Source of the DNA: Clostridia bacterium
Lineage (GTDB): Bacteria > Bacillota > Clostridia > Christensenellales > UBA1242
Direction: 5' to 3'
NCBI GenBank assembly: GCA_017616705.1
Contig: JAFZXQ010000009.1
Coordinates: forward strand, 1 to 5,419
DNA length: 5,419 nt
Under the pieces are notes generated by a model. The model was not told the DNA's origin, searched no databases, and saw only the letters and a program-made list of their open reading frames with translations. Shown here in pieces: positions 4,349-5,419 of the stretch. The position numbers and the translations under genes were made by a program. Position 1 is the stretch's first letter; every line of letters begins with the position of its first letter.

Positions 4349-5414
4349 AATCGAGTTGGCTAAGACGCGCCTGCTGATCCGCCACCTGAAGCGCTTGGAC
4401 CATCTCATCAAGATCGCCATTCATAAAATTAGTTAAGTTATAAAGCGTTAAGTTAATTCTGTGATCAGTTACGCGGTTTTGTGGGAAGTTATAAGTTCTA
4501 ATCTTCTCGCTTCTATCGCCTGTTCCAACTTGTGTTTTACGCTTTTCGGCATATTCAGCGTCTGCTTGACCTTGGTAATAATCATAAAGTTTTGCTTTAA
4601 GCCAGTTTAACGCTTTTTCTTTATTTTTAACTTGGCTTCTTTCGTCTTGGCAAGCAACAATAATACCGGTTGGTTTATGAGTTATTCTTATTGCGCTTTC
4701 CGTTTTATTAACGTGCTGTCCGCCAGCACCACCACTTCTATACGTAACAATTTCAAGGTCTTTTTCGTTTATCTCAATGTTAACGTTTGTTGCTTCTGGT
4801 AAAACGGCAACAGTTGCAGTTGAAGTATGAACTCGGCCTTGGCTTTCGGTTTCAGGAACTCTTTGAACTCTATGAACTCCGCTTTCAAATTTAAACTTTG
4901 AAAAGGCGCCCTTACCTTTAACCATAAATGAAGCCTCTTTAACTCCGCCACCTTCCGTATAGTTTCCATCAAGTTCTTCAATAGTAAACCTATGTGAATC
5001 AGCATAAAGACCATACATTCTTTTAAGTTCTGCTGCAAAAAGGGCTGCTTCGTCGCCGCCGGCACCGCCCCTGATTTCAATAATAACGTTTTTATCGTCA
5101 TCTTCATCTTTAGGCAATAATAAAACCTTAAGTTCGTGTTCAATTTCGCCAAGACGTTTTTTGCTTGTTTGCCAAACTTCTTCAAGCAAGGCAACCATTT
5201 CAGGATCTGTTTCAACTTTTTGCATTTCTTCTGACTCGGCTAAATCTTTCTCACATTTAGTGTATTCATCAAACTTCTCAACAATAGGCTCAAGCTCTGC
5301 CCTTTCTTTGCAATATTTTTGCCAAGTTTCTTGATCTTTTAAAACTTCAGGGTCACTAATCTTTTCAGTTAATTCCAGAAACTTAACTTTTAGTGCCTTT
5401 AATTTCTCTATCAT
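4347..5414 (-). CDS. prfA: Peptide chain release factor 1 (RF1)
   Basis: RF1 enters the ribosomal A site at UAA or UAG and triggers hydrolysis of the finished peptide. The 355-residue product is full length (about 360 in E. coli). The N-terminal part is a charged helical region (about 1-100). The stop-codon reading motif is PET at 187-189 in RVPETESQGRVHTS, the P-x-T type that marks RF1 rather than RF2 (SPF). The peptidyl-tRNA hydrolysis loop GGQ is at 231-233 within RSGGAGGQHVNKTES, the class I release factor signature. TGDRSEKIRTYNFPQNRVTDHR (298-319) is also characteristic. No frameshift is seen. The Gln of GGQ is normally methylated by PrmC, whose gene often lies next to prfA but is not downstream here. 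ATG 5414 gives the expected N-terminus; only five bases precede it in the window, so its promoter and ribosome binding site cannot be judged. The stop codon overlaps the inverted repeat R4. Confidence 0.97.
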   Translation of the reverse strand: MIEKLKALKVKFLELTEKISDPEVLKDQETWQKYCKERAELEPIVEKFDEYTKCEKDLAESEEMQKVETDPEMVALLEEVWQTSKKRLGEIEHELKVLLLPKDEDDDKNVIIEIRGGAGGDEAALFAAELKRMYGLYADSHRFTIEELDGNYTEGGGVKEASFMVKGKGAFSKFKFESGVHRVQRVPETESQGRVHTSTATVAVLPEATNVNIEINEKDLEIVTYRSGGAGGQHVNKTESAIRITHKPTGIIVACQDERSQVKNKEKALNWLKAKLYDYYQGQADAEYAEKRKTQVGTGDRSEKIRTYNFPQNRVTDHRINLTLYNLTNFMNGDLDEMVQALQVADQQARLSQLD

Positions 5415-5419
5415 AAATT

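Noticed and set aside
4769..5215. A 148-codon minus-strand open frame in another phase of prfA
   Set aside because: It is fully overlapped by the conserved RF1 reading frame and its product resembles no protein.
4347..5414. Modified genetic code with UGA read as Trp
   Set aside because: All visible stops are TAA and the Trp codons I checked are TGG, so the window gives no support for reassignment; RF2 is simply not in view.

Overview
The window is AT-rich bacterial DNA, and all four protein genes are read from the minus strand. In transcription order they are prfA (peptide chain release factor 1), uvrC (excinuclease subunit C), an unrecognised Thr/Ser/Asn-rich exported protein, and the N-terminal half of an extracellular solute-binding protein that runs off the left edge. 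The AT bias, the style of the RF1 and UvrC sequences and the sugar-binding-like protein suggest a low-GC member of the Bacillota, perhaps an uncultured gut lineage. That placement is inference. All visible stops are TAA and the Trp codons checked are TGG, so nothing points to a modified genetic code.

Layout by region. 4347-5414 holds an intact prfA, with only 5 bases of upstream DNA in the window. 3991-4346 is a gene-free stretch of about 350 bp with unusual structure. It carries three diverged 28-bp direct repeats on the + strand (4080, 4121, 4225), a 17-bp inverted copy overlapping the prfA stop codon, a consensus extended -10 box on the + strand, a long A7/T7-flanked hairpin and a minus-strand terminator. 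I read it as a candidate small family of tandem + strand small RNAs, or a degenerate palindromic mobile repeat. 2167-3990 is uvrC, complete, with all catalytic and cysteine-cluster residues visible. 697-2118 is the unrecognised exported protein. A clean intrinsic terminator follows at 667-691. 1-649 is the truncated solute-binding protein.

The transcription signals are informative. uvrC and the exported-protein gene each have a consensus-quality promoter whose -10 box lies only 7 to 10 bases before the ATG, so their mRNAs should be leaderless or nearly so, with no room for a Shine-Dalgarno sequence. Both promoters rule out longer TTG-started versions of these proteins. The solute-binding-protein gene also lacks a recognisable ribosome binding site.

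The genes do not form an obvious pathway. prfA and uvrC are housekeeping genes for translation termination and nucleotide excision repair, while the two left-hand genes encode exported or membrane-anchored proteins. uvrC transcription may read into the exported-protein gene, because no terminator separates them.
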